A DNA stretch of 64,000 bases from DASXVX01 sp036504075 (GTDB lineage Bacteria; Bacillota; Sulfobacillia; Symbiobacteriales; Symbiobacteriaceae): NCBI GenBank assembly GCA_036504075.1, contig DASXVX010000016.1, forward strand, positions 68,503 to 132,502, read 5' to 3'. A program made the translations under genes and the position numbers. Below, piece by piece: positions 42,338 to 51,651 of the stretch (its first letter is position 1; each line of letters opens with the position of its first letter). Below the pieces are notes generated by a model. It saw only the letters and a program-made list of their open reading frames with translations, was not told the DNA's origin and searched no databases.

Positions 42338-42715
42338 TTACTTGGTAGCCTTCTTCTTACCGGCAACCGTACGCTTCGGGCCCTTACGAGTGCGGGCGTT
42401 GGTCTTGGTCCGCTGGCCGCGCACCGGCAGACCACGGCGATGCCGCAGACCGCGATAGCAGCCAATTTCAATCAGGCGCTTGATGTTGAGCTGGATTTCA
42501 CGCTGCAGGTCGCCTTCGACCTTGTAGTCCCGGTCGATCACTTCACGGAGACGAGCAACCTCGTCCTCGCTCAGGTCGCGCACCCGGGTGTCGGGATTGA
42601 TGCCGGTCTTCTTCAGGATCTCGCGCGAGATGGACCAGCCGATGCCGTAGATATACGGCAGGGCAGCTTCCACGCGCTTGTCACGGGGCAGGTCTACACC
42701 TGCTATACGCGCCAT
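42338..42715 (-). CDS. rpsM: Ribosomal protein S13
   Basis: 125 residues: MARIAGVDLPRDKRVEAAL, YIYGIG and the basic tail RGLPVRGQRTKTNARTRKG are diagnostic. The 265-base gap to rpmJ upstream has no recognised gene. Confidence 0.97.
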   Translation of the reverse strand: MARIAGVDLPRDKRVEAALPYIYGIGWSISREILKKTGINPDTRVRDLSEDEVARLREVIDRDYKVEGDLQREIQLNIKRLIEIGCYRGLRHRRGLPVRGQRTKTNARTRKGPKRTVAGKKKATK

Positions 42716-42980
42716 GCTTGAGTAATACCCTCCTCAAAAGCCATCGAGTCGATGATAAGTCACAGGCGCACGACCCGTCCCGGACATCTGTCCACCGAAG
42801 GAAGTAGAGCGAGGGAAGAGGTCCTCACCTACCAGCCGCCCTCCGGGAGAACGTGTCAGAGTTCGAGCCCGGCTTTTACACGCCTCCCGGCAGTGTCCGG
42901 TGCCTCGAGTCCATGCGTGAATGCCGCTCCCCGCCGATTCCGGCGGCGGCGGCATAAAGCGAACAAAATTTGCGGGCTGG

Positions 42981-43094
42981 TTAGCCCTGCTTCTGCTTAT
43001 GCTTGGGGTTCTCGCAGATGACCATAACAGCGCCGTGGCGCTTGATCACCTTGCACTTCTCGCAAATGGGCTTCACAGACGGACGAACTTTCAC
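42981..43094 (-). CDS. rpmJ: Ribosomal protein L36
   Basis: 37 residues from GTG, 6 bases after GAGGAGGGG. It reads MKVRPSVKPICEKCKVI and ends CENPKHKQKQG. The zinc ligands Cys11, Cys14, Cys27 and His32 are present, so this is the zinc (C+) form. Too short for ordinary ORF detection. Between infA and rpsM. The 290-base gap to infA shows no gene and only GC-rich inverted segments. Confidence 0.95.
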   Translation of the reverse strand: MKVRPSVKPICEKCKVIKRHGAVMVICENPKHKQKQG

Positions 43095-43384
43095 GAGCAG
43101 CCCCTCCTCTCTTCACGCACGCAGCCCGGTTGGGCAAGCGGGCAGGGTAGAATGCAAAATTGCTGCCCCCCGGTGTTTGCGGCCCTCGCCTGCTAAACAC
43201 CTGCCGGCCATTGCGGCCGGTCAACCGGCTTTCGCCTGGCCGGAGCTGTCGCTTCGGCCGGGGTTGACGGCGACTTGTATGATCAAAGGTCCACCAGGAA
43301 TGAACAGACTGAACAAACAGACCAATAGGGCGCCCGGTTTACCGGCCGCCTTCATGTGAAGTGGTCCGTTCCCCTGAATGATCC

Positions 43385-43603
43385 CTACTTGAACCGATAT
43401 ACAATTCTACCACGAGTCAGGTCGTATGGCGAGAGTTCTACTGTGACTCGGTCACCGGGCAAGATTCGGATGAAGTTCATGCGAATCTTACCGGACACGT
43501 GGGCGAGCACTTTGTGACCATTAGCCAGTTCCACCCGGAACATGGCGTTCGGGAGTGGCTCGATCACTGTGCCCTCAAGTTCAATGACGTCGTCTTTAGA
43601 CAT
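43385..43603 (-). CDS. infA: Translation initiation factor IF-1
   Basis: 72 residues, the standard length: MSKDDVIELEGTVIEPLPNA, the OB-fold strand VLAHVSGKIRMNFIRILPGD, and LSPYDLTRGRIVYRFK at the end. Between the KOW protein and rpmJ. Confidence 0.97.
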   Translation of the reverse strand: MSKDDVIELEGTVIEPLPNAMFRVELANGHKVLAHVSGKIRMNFIRILPGDRVTVELSPYDLTRGRIVYRFK

Positions 43604-43612
43604 AATGCCAAC

Positions 43613-43903
43613 CTAGACCTCCTCTATGATTGGGAATGGCAAGGCCTCCAGCGCCTTCGTGATTTCGAGATCCGAAACCCTGTCGCCTCGCTCAAGCCGG
43701 AGCGCCAGATTGGCATCGACCCAGCCGAGCACCGTGAGGTGCAGGCGATTTTTCACCTTCGGCCGGGCCACAGGACGCCGGCGACCATCGCAAACTGCAA
43801 TTCGCCGCCCATCCAACTGTCTCAGGACGACGTAAACTGTACCCTGATCGCGCCCGGCCAGCGACCGGACCAGCGCGCCAGGCCGTATACCAGGTTGGTC
43901 CAC
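43613..43903 (-). CDS. KOW-domain RNA-binding protein (L14e/L6e-like)
   Basis: 96 residues from GTG 43903, 9 bases after GGAGG; the longer ATG form is less likely. It begins with a KOW-like unit (GALVRSLAGRDQGTVYVVLR, RIAVCDGRRRPVARPKVKN), followed by a short helical tail. Proteins of this kind occupy the map-infA interval in many Firmicutes. RNA binding is inferred; the exact function is unknown. Confidence 0.8.
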   Translation of the reverse strand: MDQPGIRPGALVRSLAGRDQGTVYVVLRQLDGRRIAVCDGRRRPVARPKVKNRLHLTVLGWVDANLALRLERGDRVSDLEITKALEALPFPIIEEV

Positions 43904-43987
43904 CCGAGCGCACCTCCGAGACTCTCGCGACCGTACCCGCGAAAAGCCCAATACCGTTATTATACCACAAACGCGGGCGGTTATTCC

Positions 43988-44734
43988 TCAGGGTTTGGTG
44001 AGAATAACCGGTCCGTTTTCGGTGATTGCGACGGTATGTTCAAAGTGAGCCGAGTTTCTGCCGTCCAGCGTGACAACGGTCCACTTGTCCGACAGTGACC
44101 GAACCTCCCAGGTTCCGGCGTTGATCATGGGCTCAATCGCCAGCACCATGCCGGCCTTGAGCACCGGCCCCACGCCCGGCGGTCCGAAGTTCGGAATCTG
44201 CGGGTCCTCGTGCATGGCGGTCCCGACGCCGTGGCCGACGTAGTCGCGAACGACCCCGAACCCGGCCGCCTCCGCGTACGACTGCACCGCGTTGCCGATA
44301 TCGCCCAGCCGTTTGCCCGGCCAGCACTGTTCAATGCCTTTTTCCAGGCTGATGCGGGTCACATCCAGCAGGCGCTGTGCCTCCGGGTCGATCTTACCGA
44401 CGGGGTGCGTGTAGGCCGAGTCGCCGACATACCCCTTGTAGGTAATTCCCAGGTCGATGGCGAGGACGTCGCCTTCCTTCAGCTTACGCTTCCCCGGGAT
44501 CCCGTGGACAACTTCCTCGTTGACGGACGCACAAATCGAGCCCGGGAAACCGTGGTAACCCTTGAATGTGGGAATACCGCCGGCCTTGCGGATGAGAGAC
44601 TCCGCCAGTGTGTCCAGTTCACGCGTGGTAACCCCGGGAACGACCGCCTTGGCCAGTTCCTGGTGCACCTCGTAAACCAGGCGGCCGGCCTCGTGCATGA
44701 GCTCGATCTCACGCGGGGACTTGAGGATGATCAT
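43988..44734 (-). CDS. map: Methionine aminopeptidase type I
   Basis: 248 residues. Metal ligands are seen in DLGITYKGYVGDSAYTH (two Asp about 95 and 106), VGHGVGTAMHEDP (His about 169), AIEPMIN (Glu about 202) and HFEHTVAITENG (Glu about 233). Removes the initiator Met. The ATG follows the adk stop directly (TAAATG), so translation is coupled. Confidence 0.96.
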   Translation of the reverse strand: MIILKSPREIELMHEAGRLVYEVHQELAKAVVPGVTTRELDTLAESLIRKAGGIPTFKGYHGFPGSICASVNEEVVHGIPGKRKLKEGDVLAIDLGITYKGYVGDSAYTHPVGKIDPEAQRLLDVTRISLEKGIEQCWPGKRLGDIGNAVQSYAEAAGFGVVRDYVGHGVGTAMHEDPQIPNFGPPGVGPVLKAGMVLAIEPMINAGTWEVRSLSDKWTVVTLDGRNSAHFEHTVAITENGPVILTKP

Positions 44735-45382
44735 TTAGACGCCTTTCACCGCTTCTTTGATAGCTGCGGTGACAGCCTTCATCGGCTGGTCACCGTTGAC
44801 CGTCTTGACCAGACCTTCGTTTCGGTAGTAGTCCAGTACCTGGGCAGTCTTGCCGTGGTACTCCTGCAACCGGATTAGCACCATTCCAGCAGTATCGTCT
44901 TGCCGCTGATACAGCTCGCCGCTGCATTTGTCGCAGATGTCGGCGGCCTTCGGCGGGTTGAACTTCAGATGGAAAGTGGCACCGCAGGCCCGGCAAATCC
45001 GGCGCCCTTCGGCCCGTTCGGCCAGCAGGCGGTCCGGCACATCGATATAGACCACCGCGTCGAGTTTGAGGCCCAAATCCGCGAGCATCGTTTCCAGAGC
45101 CATAGCCTGGTCCGTGGTCCTCGGGTATCCGTCCAGGATGAAGCCGTTCTTGCAATCATCCTGCGCGAGCCGGTCCTTCACCATCGCGTTAGTCACGTCA
45201 TCAGGGACATACTTGCCGGCATCCACGTATTCCTTGGCCAGCTTGCCAAGCGGGGTGCCGTTGCTCATGTTGGCCCGAAAGATGTCACCTGTCGAGATGT
45301 GGGGAATCGATTCCTGCACGGCCAAAAGTGCCGCCTGCGTACCCTTGCCTGCCCCTGGCGGCCCCATGAGGATGATATGCAA
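44735..45382 (-). CDS. adk: Adenylate kinase, zinc-lid form
   Basis: 215 residues from TTG 45382, 7 bases after GGAGGT; this yields the usual N-terminus HIILMGPPGAGKGTQ. The lid has four Cys (CRACGATFHLKFNP and ICDKCSGE), so it binds zinc. FILDGYPRT is the NMP-binding signature. Downstream of secY, upstream of map. Confidence 0.96.
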   Translation of the reverse strand: MHIILMGPPGAGKGTQAALLAVQESIPHISTGDIFRANMSNGTPLGKLAKEYVDAGKYVPDDVTNAMVKDRLAQDDCKNGFILDGYPRTTDQAMALETMLADLGLKLDAVVYIDVPDRLLAERAEGRRICRACGATFHLKFNPPKAADICDKCSGELYQRQDDTAGMVLIRLQEYHGKTAQVLDYYRNEGLVKTVNGDQPMKAVTAAIKEAVKGV

Positions 45383-45482
45383 CCGCTCCACCTCCACTGA
45401 GATGTGGTCTCAGGGTGCTCGCGAGGACCGGAGGGCCCTTACGGGGCGCTCCGGTCCTCCCTGCAGCACCTAGAAATCAGAT

Positions 45483-46772
45483 CTACGAACGCATGAAGCC
45501 CTGGTAGTGGCGCATGACCAGCTGGGCTTCAATCTGCTTCATGGTATCCAGAGCCGTACCGACCACGATCAGCAGTGCGGAGCCGGTCATGAACGCTTGC
45601 TGCCCCAAGCCCGCCGCCTTGGTGACGATGATGGGGAGTGTGGTCAGGCCCGCCAGGTAGAGGGACCCGACCAGCGTCAGCCGGTCAGAGACACGTGCCA
45701 GATAGTCGGCGGTGGGCTTCCCGGGCCGGTAGCCCGGAATGAAACCACCGTTCTTCTTCAGATTATCCGCCACCTCGGTCGGGTTAAACGTGACCGCGGT
45801 GTAGAAGTACGTAAAGAAGATGATCAGGAGGGCGTTCAGCAGATAGAACACCCAGCCGTAAGCACCGGAACCGCTCAACCACCTGTTGACGAACCCGGCA
45901 AAACCGGAAGTCGGAACGTAGGTGGCAATCGTCATCGGCAGGTACAGCAGCGAGTTGGCGAAGATGATCGGAATCATGCCCGCCTGGTTCACCCGGATGG
46001 GCAGGTGAGTCCGCTGACCGCCGTAAACCCGCTTGCCCACGACCCGCTTGGCGTACTCCACCGGCACCTTGCGGACGCCTTCGGTGATAAGCACAACCAG
46101 ACCGATCATGACAGCCGCCGCGGCCACGACCAGCAGCACCGTCAGGATGCCAATGGCCTGTGCCCGGTACAAATCCCAGAAGATCTTGATGCCGGCCGGG
46201 ACCCGGGAGACGATGCCGGCAAAAATGATCAGCGAGATGCCGTTGCCGATGCCCTTCTCCGTGATCATTTCGCCCAGCCACATCAGGAAGGCGGTGCCGG
46301 CCGTGAGGCTGATCATGACGACAGTGGTAGAAGCCCAGCCCGGATTCAGGTACACGCCCTGGTTCCGCAGCGTGACAGCGAAGCCGAACGCCTGGATAAT
46401 ACCCAGCACGACCGTTCCATAACGGGTATACTGCTGGATCTTCTTCCGCCCTTCCTCGCCCTCTTTTTGCATCTCTTCTAACTTGGGGATGACCACCGTC
46501 AGAAGCTGCATGATGATCGACGAGTTGATGTACGGGGTGACGCTCATGGCGAAGATCGCCATCTGCTTGAAGGCACCGCCGGAGAACAGGTCGACCAGGC
46601 CCAGCAGGCCTCCCTGGTCACTAAGAAGCTTGGCGACCTTTTCCGGATCGACGCCCGGTACAGGAATGTGGGCGCCCAGACGGAGGACCGCCATCATCAG
46701 GACCGTAAACAGCAATCGGTTGCGCAAATTCGGGAGGCGCATGGAATTCTTCAGCGACTCCAGCATGGCCAT
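45483..46772 (-). CDS. secY: Preprotein translocase subunit SecY
   Basis: 429 residues with ten hydrophobic segments. VLRLGAHIPVPGVDPEKVA, LFSGGAFKQMAIFAMSVTPYI (the plug and second segment) and YFYTAVTFNPTEVADNLKKNGGFIPGYRPG are diagnostic. A 100-base gap with a GAGGACCGGAG/CTCCGGTCCTC hairpin (45424-45458) separates it from adk. Confidence 0.97.
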   Translation of the reverse strand: MAMLESLKNSMRLPNLRNRLLFTVLMMAVLRLGAHIPVPGVDPEKVAKLLSDQGGLLGLVDLFSGGAFKQMAIFAMSVTPYINSSIIMQLLTVVIPKLEEMQKEGEEGRKKIQQYTRYGTVVLGIIQAFGFAVTLRNQGVYLNPGWASTTVVMISLTAGTAFLMWLGEMITEKGIGNGISLIIFAGIVSRVPAGIKIFWDLYRAQAIGILTVLLVVAAAAVMIGLVVLITEGVRKVPVEYAKRVVGKRVYGGQRTHLPIRVNQAGMIPIIFANSLLYLPMTIATYVPTSGFAGFVNRWLSGSGAYGWVFYLLNALLIIFFTYFYTAVTFNPTEVADNLKKNGGFIPGYRPGKPTADYLARVSDRLTLVGSLYLAGLTTLPIIVTKAAGLGQQAFMTGSALLIVVGTALDTMKQIEAQLVMRHYQGFMRS

Positions 46773-46777
46773 GGCTG

Positions 46778-47248
46778 TTACTTCACCTCTTCAGCGGCGG
46801 CTTCTCCGAGGACTTCAACCGTCCCGCCGGCGGCTTCGATCTTCTGCCGGGCGGCTGCGCTGATCTTATGGGCCTTCACCGTGAGCGCCTTGGTCAGCTC
46901 ACCGGTGGCAAGCACCTTCAGACCCTGAGAAGCGCCCTTGCACACGCGGCTCACTTCCAGCAGCTCAGGCGTCACCACAGTGCCGGCCTCAAACTGCTCC
47001 AGCGCTTCCACGTTAACAACGGTGTAGCGAACCCGGAACGGCTCGTTAGAGAACGGCCGTTTCGGCAGGCGACGCAAAAGCGAAGTCTGGCCGCCTTCGA
47101 AGCCGGGACGGACACCGCCGCCGGCACGGGCGTTCTGACCCTTATGGCCCTTGCCAGAGGTCTTGCCAAGGCCGGAGCCAAGGCCGCGACCCAGACGCTT
47201 GCGCGCATGCTTGGCGCCCGGATTCGGGCTCAGCTCGTGCAAATTCAT
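46778..47248 (-). CDS. rplO: Ribosomal protein L15
   Basis: 156 residues from ATG 47248, 7 bases after GGAGGTGA; the longer upstream frame lacks a site. NLHELSPNPGAKHARKRLGRG and GQNARAGGGVRPGFEGGQ are diagnostic. Between rpmD and secY. Confidence 0.97.
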   Translation of the reverse strand: MNLHELSPNPGAKHARKRLGRGLGSGLGKTSGKGHKGQNARAGGGVRPGFEGGQTSLLRRLPKRPFSNEPFRVRYTVVNVEALEQFEAGTVVTPELLEVSRVCKGASQGLKVLATGELTKALTVKAHKISAAARQKIEAAGGTVEVLGEAAAEEVK

Positions 47249-47355
47249 CTGTCTGTCACCTCCACTCAGGTTGGAGGAATGCCTCGCTCCGCAGCAGCTA
47301 CCAGCCGCTGAACGTCGCACCGGCACTCCCCGCACCTTCGTTCGTTTTTGAGAAC

Positions 47356-47538
47356 TTAACCCTCTTTGACCTCGACAAGGTGAGCTACCTTGACGATCAT
47401 GCCACGAATGGCAGGATTGTCAGGCTGCTCGGCGGAGGAATTGGTCTTGCCCAGCCCGAGCGCCCGGCAAGTCGCGATCTGGCGCTTATCCTTGCCCGCC
47501 AGACCACGCTTCAGCGTAATAATCAGCTTTTCAGCCAC
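47356..47538 (-). CDS. rpmD: Ribosomal protein L30
   Basis: 60 residues, the usual length. LIITLKRGLAGKDKRQIATC and NPAIRGMIVKVAHLVEV match L30. GTG start, between rpsE and rplO. Confidence 0.95.
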   Translation of the reverse strand: MAEKLIITLKRGLAGKDKRQIATCRALGLGKTNSSAEQPDNPAIRGMIVKVAHLVEVKEG

Positions 47539-47551
47539 GTCAATTTCCCCC

Positions 47552-48052
47552 CTAACCGAGGATCTGCTCGACGGACTTGCCCCGCAACTTGGCTACCTCA
47601 TCCGCGCTCTTGAGCCGGCTCAACCCATCCAGTGTAGCAAGTACCTGGTTGGCCGAGTTGTTCGAACCCAAGCTTTTGGTAAGGATGTTGCGGATGCCGG
47701 CCGCTTCGAGCACGGCACGGACGGCGCCGCCGGCAATCACGCCGGTGCCTTCGGAGGCGGGCTTCAAAAGAACACGGCCTGCGCCGAACTCACCAATAAT
47801 CTCGTGAGGAATGGTCGAGCCATTCAGCGAGACCTTAATCAACGTCTTCTTGGCGTCCTCGGTGCCCTTGCGGACGGCCTCGGGGATTTCGGCGGCCTTA
47901 CCCAGGCCGGCGCCCACGTGGCCCTCGCCATCACCGACGACCATGACGGCGGAGAAGCTCATCCGGCGGCCACCCTTGACGGTCTTGGCGACACGCCGCA
48001 GGTCCACCATCTTCTCCTTCAGATCCATCTGGCTGGTATCAACACGAGCCAC
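47552..48052 (-). CDS. rpsE: Ribosomal protein S5
   Basis: 166 residues, GTG start. DLRRVAKTVKGGRRMSFSAV, GDGEGHVGAGLGKAAEIPEA and the C-terminal domain beginning RVLLKPASEGTGVIAG are diagnostic. Spacing of 13-21 bases to its neighbours. Confidence 0.97.
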   Translation of the reverse strand: MARVDTSQMDLKEKMVDLRRVAKTVKGGRRMSFSAVMVVGDGEGHVGAGLGKAAEIPEAVRKGTEDAKKTLIKVSLNGSTIPHEIIGEFGAGRVLLKPASEGTGVIAGGAVRAVLEAAGIRNILTKSLGSNNSANQVLATLDGLSRLKSADEVAKLRGKSVEQILG

Positions 48053-48073
48053 TTCGATGTTCCCTCCCTCGTC

Positions 48074-48448
48074 TTAGAACTGAAGACCGGCTTCGCGGGC
48101 GGCGTCGGCGAGAGCGGCCACCCGACCGTGATAGAGAAAACCTCCACGGTCGAAGACCACAAGAGTCACACCAGCGGCCAGTGCGCGCTTCGCAACGACT
48201 TCGCCGACGATCTTGGCAGCGTCGGCGTTGCCACCGGCGTTGCCTTCGAGCCGACCCTTCACCTCAGGATCGAGGGTGGAGGCGGAGACCAGGGTCTTGC
48301 CGATGGAATCGTCAATCACCTGGGCGTAGATGTTCTGGTTGGAGCGGTAAATGTTAAGCCGCGGCCGTTCGGAAGTGCCGTGGACGGTCTTCCGGACACG
48401 CAGCTGCCGCGTACGGCGAGCCGCGTTGCGGTCCAACTTCGTAATCAT
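48074..48448 (-). CDS. rplR: Ribosomal protein L18
   Basis: 124 residues. RPRLNIYRSNQNIYAQVIDD and FDRGGFLYHGRVAALADAAREAGL are diagnostic for L18, the 5S rRNA-binding protein. Confidence 0.97.
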   Translation of the reverse strand: MITKLDRNAARRTRQLRVRKTVHGTSERPRLNIYRSNQNIYAQVIDDSIGKTLVSASTLDPEVKGRLEGNAGGNADAAKIVGEVVAKRALAAGVTLVVFDRGGFLYHGRVAALADAAREAGLQF

Positions 48449-48462
48449 CCTCGGTCACTCCC

Positions 48463-49002
48463 TTACTTCTTACCCGTTTTGCCTTCTTTACGCTGGATAA
48501 CTTCCCCGGCGTATTTGATGCCCTTACCCAGGTAGGGTTCAGGCGGGCGCACCGACCGGACGTTGGCGGCAATCTGGCCGACAACTTCCTTATCGATACC
48601 GCTCACCAGCACCTGGTTAACGGCCGGAACAGTGAAGTCGATGCCCTTGGGGGGATCGATTTCCACCGGGTGGGAGTAGCCCACCGTGAGGGTCAGCTTG
48701 GCGCCGGACTTGGTGGCACGATAACCTGTGCCCACCAGTTCGAGCTGCTTCTGATACCCCTTGGTGACGCCTACCACCATGTTGTTGATGAGAGAGCGCG
48801 TCAGACCATGCAGCGCCTTGTGGACCCGCTCATCCGAAGGACGAGCGACCCGGAGGGCGCCGTTCTCGATGGTGACGAGCATATCCTTGCTGATCTCCCG
48901 GCTCAATTCGCCCTTGGGACCCTTCACTTTCACGACGTTACCGTCGAGCGTGACGTCGACCCCGGCCGGGATCTGAACAGGAGCCTTACCGATACGAGAC
49001 AC
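48463..49002 (-). CDS. rplF: Ribosomal protein L6
   Basis: 179 residues, GTG start. SRIGKAPVQIPAGVDVTLDG, VVKVKGPKGELSREI and RPPEPYLGKGIKYAGEVI are diagnostic. Between rpsH and rplR. Confidence 0.97.
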   Translation of the reverse strand: MSRIGKAPVQIPAGVDVTLDGNVVKVKGPKGELSREISKDMLVTIENGALRVARPSDERVHKALHGLTRSLINNMVVGVTKGYQKQLELVGTGYRATKSGAKLTLTVGYSHPVEIDPPKGIDFTVPAVNQVLVSGIDKEVVGQIAANVRSVRPPEPYLGKGIKYAGEVIQRKEGKTGKK

Positions 49003-49017
49003 GGCTGCACCTCCTTC

Positions 49018-49416
49018 CTACCAGATATAGCAGAGCACTTCGCCGCCGAGGCCGTCCTGGCGAGCTTTCTTGTCGGTCATGATGCCCCGGGAAGTGCTCA
49101 GGATGGCAACGCCCAGGCCGCCGAGCACCTTGGGCACCTGATCCTTCTTGGCGTAAACGCGCAGGCCGGGCCGGGAAATGCGGCGCAGGCCGGCGATTAC
49201 CTTGGACTTGTTGGGGCCGTACTTCAGGTACACCCGGATCGTGCCCTGGTGACCGTTGTCGATCCACTCAAAGTCCCGGACAAAGCCCTCATCCTTAAGA
49301 ATCTGAACGATGGCCTTCTTGATCTTGGAACCCGGAAGCTCGATCCGGTCATGATTCACCGTGGTCGCGTTGCGGATGCGAGTAAGCAGATCCGCGATCG
49401 GGTCAGAAATCACCAT
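49018..49416 (-). CDS. rpsH: Ribosomal protein S8
   Basis: 132 residues. DPIADLLTRIRNATTVNHD and the C-terminal STSRGIMTDKKARQDGLGGE are diagnostic. A 151-base gap without a recognised gene separates it from rpsN. Confidence 0.97.
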   Translation of the reverse strand: MVISDPIADLLTRIRNATTVNHDRIELPGSKIKKAIVQILKDEGFVRDFEWIDNGHQGTIRVYLKYGPNKSKVIAGLRRISRPGLRVYAKKDQVPKVLGGLGVAILSTSRGIMTDKKARQDGLGGEVLCYIW

Positions 49417-49567
49417 GGTCCGGTTTTCCTCCTTTCAGGATCGGGCGGTTGGAGTCGGTGAAGAGGCGTAACCTCTGCCCCGGCGTGGAGGGTCCTTAGC
49501 GCCGACGACCTGCAGCGGATCGGCTATATGGCCGGCCGCCGCCCGACTCCCCTGCCCGAGTCTCACA

Positions 49568-49753
49568 CTACCAGCTAGCCTTCCGAACGCCCGGGATCTG
49601 GCCCTCGTGGGCCATCTTGCGGAAGCAATGCCGGCAAATGCCGAACTTCCGCATGTAGGCGTGGGGACGGCCGCAAAGCTTGCACCGATTGTAGCTACGG
49701 ACCGCAAATTTCTGCGGGCCTACGGCCTTGATCTTAAGCGAAGTCTTCGCCAT
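49568..49753 (-). CDS. rpsN: Ribosomal protein S14, zinc (type Z) form
   Basis: 61 residues, the short form with a zinc site: CKLCGRPHAY (Cys24, Cys27) and CRHCFRKMA (Cys40, Cys43). Ends GQIPGVRKASW. Between rplE and rpsH. Confidence 0.97.
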   Translation of the reverse strand: MAKTSLKIKAVGPQKFAVRSYNRCKLCGRPHAYMRKFGICRHCFRKMAHEGQIPGVRKASW

Positions 49754-49767
49754 GCTCTGTCCCCCCC

Positions 49768-50319
49768 TTACTGCTGATTCTTGTCGCTGAACGGCATACC
49801 CAGACCCTTGAGAAGCGCCTTCGCCTCTTCGTCGGTCTTGGCGGTCGTCACGACGATGATATCCATACCCCGGATCTTATCTACCTTATCGTAGTCGATC
49901 TCCGGGAAGATAAGCTGTTCTTTGAGACCGAGAGCGTAGTTGCCCCGGCCGTCAAAAGCCTTAGGCGAGACGCCACGGAAGTCACGCACACGGGGCAGAG
50001 CGACGTACATGAGCTTTTCCAGGAAGTCCCACATCCGCTCACCACGGAGCGTTACCTTGCAGCCAATCGGCATGCCGGCGCGCAACTTGAAGTTTGCGAT
50101 GGACTTCTTCGCCCGAGTGACGACCGGCTTCTGCGCCGTGATAGTGCCAATGTCGCCAACAGCGGCGTCCAGAGCCTTGGCATTCTGAACCGCTTCGCCC
50201 AGACCAACGTTCACAACAACCTTCTCCAGCCGAGGGGTCATCATCACGTTGGGATAATTAAACTGCTTCTGAAGCGCAGGCGCCACGTCCTGCTGATACT
50301 TCGTCTTCAGGTTGGCCAA
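49768..50319 (-). CDS. rplE: Ribosomal protein L5
   Basis: 183 residues from TTG 50319, 10 bases after AAAGGAGG; an earlier TTG overlaps that site. FNYPNVMMTPRLEKVVVNVG, RAGMPIGCKVTLRGERMWDF and GMDIIVVTTAKTDEEAKALL are diagnostic for L5. Confidence 0.96.
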   Translation of the reverse strand: MANLKTKYQQDVAPALQKQFNYPNVMMTPRLEKVVVNVGLGEAVQNAKALDAAVGDIGTITAQKPVVTRAKKSIANFKLRAGMPIGCKVTLRGERMWDFLEKLMYVALPRVRDFRGVSPKAFDGRGNYALGLKEQLIFPEIDYDKVDKIRGMDIIVVTTAKTDEEAKALLKGLGMPFSDKNQQ

Positions 50320-50354
50320 GTGACACAAGCCTCCTTTCTACGGCAGCCCAACGG

Positions 50355-50633
50355 CTAGCCGTTCTTGTTAGCCTTTTTCGCTTCGATTTTTGCAAGCGAC
50401 ATCACGTTGGAAGCGTGAATGGGTGCCTCCATCTCCATGATACCGCCCTGCATGTTCTTCGCGCTGGGCTTGGTGTGCTTCTTGACCATGTTGACGCCTT
50501 CGACGACCACACGGCAAGTCTTGGTCAAAACCTTCTTGACCTTGCCCTTCTTGCCCTTATCCTTGCCCGTGATAATGACGACGTCGTCGTCTTTGCGGAC
50601 ATGGACTTTCTGGGGTTCCTTCTTATCCGCCAT
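50355..50633 (-). CDS. rplX: Ribosomal protein L24, slightly short
   Basis: 92 residues against a usual 100-105. The N-terminal KOW part (VHVRKDDDVVIITGKDKGKK) and NMVKKHTKPSAKNMQGGIME are clear. The C-terminus is shorter and Lys-rich, lacking the usual zinc-like or VRxG end. Between rplN and rplE. Confidence 0.95.
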   Translation of the reverse strand: MADKKEPQKVHVRKDDDVVIITGKDKGKKGKVKKVLTKTCRVVVEGVNMVKKHTKPSAKNMQGGIMEMEAPIHASNVMSLAKIEAKKANKNG

Positions 50634-50651
50634 GTTGCTACCTCCTCCCGG

Positions 50652-51020
50652 CTACAGGACTTCGGGAGCCAGGGAGATGATCTTCATAAAGTCTCTCTCA
50701 CGAAGTTCGCGAGCGACTGGACCGAAGATACGCGTCCCTTTGGGCTCCTTCTCGTCCTTCAGGATAACGGCAGCGTTCTCGTCGAAGCGGATGTAGGACC
50801 CGTCCGGACGACGCAGGCTCTTACGGGTACGCACCACAACCGCCTTGACCACGTCGCCCTTCTTCACGACGCCGCCAGGGGTGGCCTCCTTCACGGAGCA
50901 AACGATCACATCGCCGATGTAAGCGTAACGCCGCTTGGAGCCGCCCAGCACCTTGATGCACATCAGTTCCTTGGCACCGGTGTTGTCGGCAACCGACATT
51001 CGGGTTTGAACCTGGATCAT
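50652..51020 (-). CDS. rplN: Ribosomal protein L14
   Basis: 122 residues, exactly the usual length, from ATG 51020, 9 bases after GGAGG. MIQVQTRMSVADNTGAKELM and IFGPVARELRERDFMKIISL are diagnostic. A 151-base gap to rpsQ upstream. Confidence 0.97.
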   Translation of the reverse strand: MIQVQTRMSVADNTGAKELMCIKVLGGSKRRYAYIGDVIVCSVKEATPGGVVKKGDVVKAVVVRTRKSLRRPDGSYIRFDENAAVILKDEKEPKGTRIFGPVARELRERDFMKIISLAPEVL

Positions 51021-51171
51021 GCGCACGAACCTCCTCTCGATAGCTAGCCGGTTTCCCCGTCCGTGAGCTGCGACGCTGCGAATGGGGCTTCGCGGGCTCT
51101 TCGAGGACCTGGCTAACCTGCCTTACGACAGGCCCGGGGTCTTTCCCCCGGAGGAGCCTTAGCTTGAAGTC

Positions 51172-51435
51172 TTAGACCTTGGCCGTGTCGATAATCTCGA
51201 CGACGCGCCAGCGCTTGTCCTTGGAAATCGGGCGGGTCTCCATGATCCGCACCTTGTCCCCGATCTTACACTGGTTCTGCTCGTCGTGCGCCTTGAACTT
51301 CTTGGTCATCTTGATCCGCTTACGGTACAGCGGATGCTCAACCAGCGTCTCGACGCTGACGACCACGGTCTTTTCCATCTTGTCGCTGGTGACCACGCCG
51401 ATGCGGGTCTTCCGGAGATTGCGCTCCTCAGTCAT
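51172..51435 (-). CDS. rpsQ: Ribosomal protein S17
   Basis: 87 residues from ATG 51435, 7 bases after GAGGAGG. RKTRIGVVTSDKMEKTVVVS, the OB-fold start, and CKIGDKVRIMETRPISKDKR are diagnostic. Confidence 0.97.
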   Translation of the reverse strand: MTEERNLRKTRIGVVTSDKMEKTVVVSVETLVEHPLYRKRIKMTKKFKAHDEQNQCKIGDKVRIMETRPISKDKRWRVVEIIDTAKV

Positions 51436-51456
51436 GCTCAAACCTCCTCCTCCCGA

Positions 51457-51651
51457 TTAGGCGTTGATCTCGCGGTGGTGGAGGACGGTCTTGCACTGAG
51501 CGATCGACCGGCGCACCTCACGAATGCGAGCAGTGTTATCCAGATTGTTAACTGCCAGCTGGAAACGGAGGTTAAAGAGCTCCTCCTTCAGCGTGACCAC
51601 CTTGGCCAAAATCTCTTCGTTGGAGAGATCGATGAGATCCTTAACCTTCAT
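51457..51651 (-). CDS. rpmC: Ribosomal protein L29
   Basis: 64 residues from ATG 51651, giving the usual MKVKDLIDLSNEEILAKV. Coding start overlaps the rplP stop by 11 bases. LKEELFNLRFQLAVNNLDN is diagnostic. Confidence 0.95.
   Translation of the reverse strand: MKVKDLIDLSNEEILAKVVTLKEELFNLRFQLAVNNLDNTARIREVRRSIAQCKTVLHHREINA

Noticed and set aside
51021..51171. Extra gene between rplN and rpsQ
   Set aside because: The 151-base gap has no start with a ribosome site and no recognisable protein; likely untranslated.
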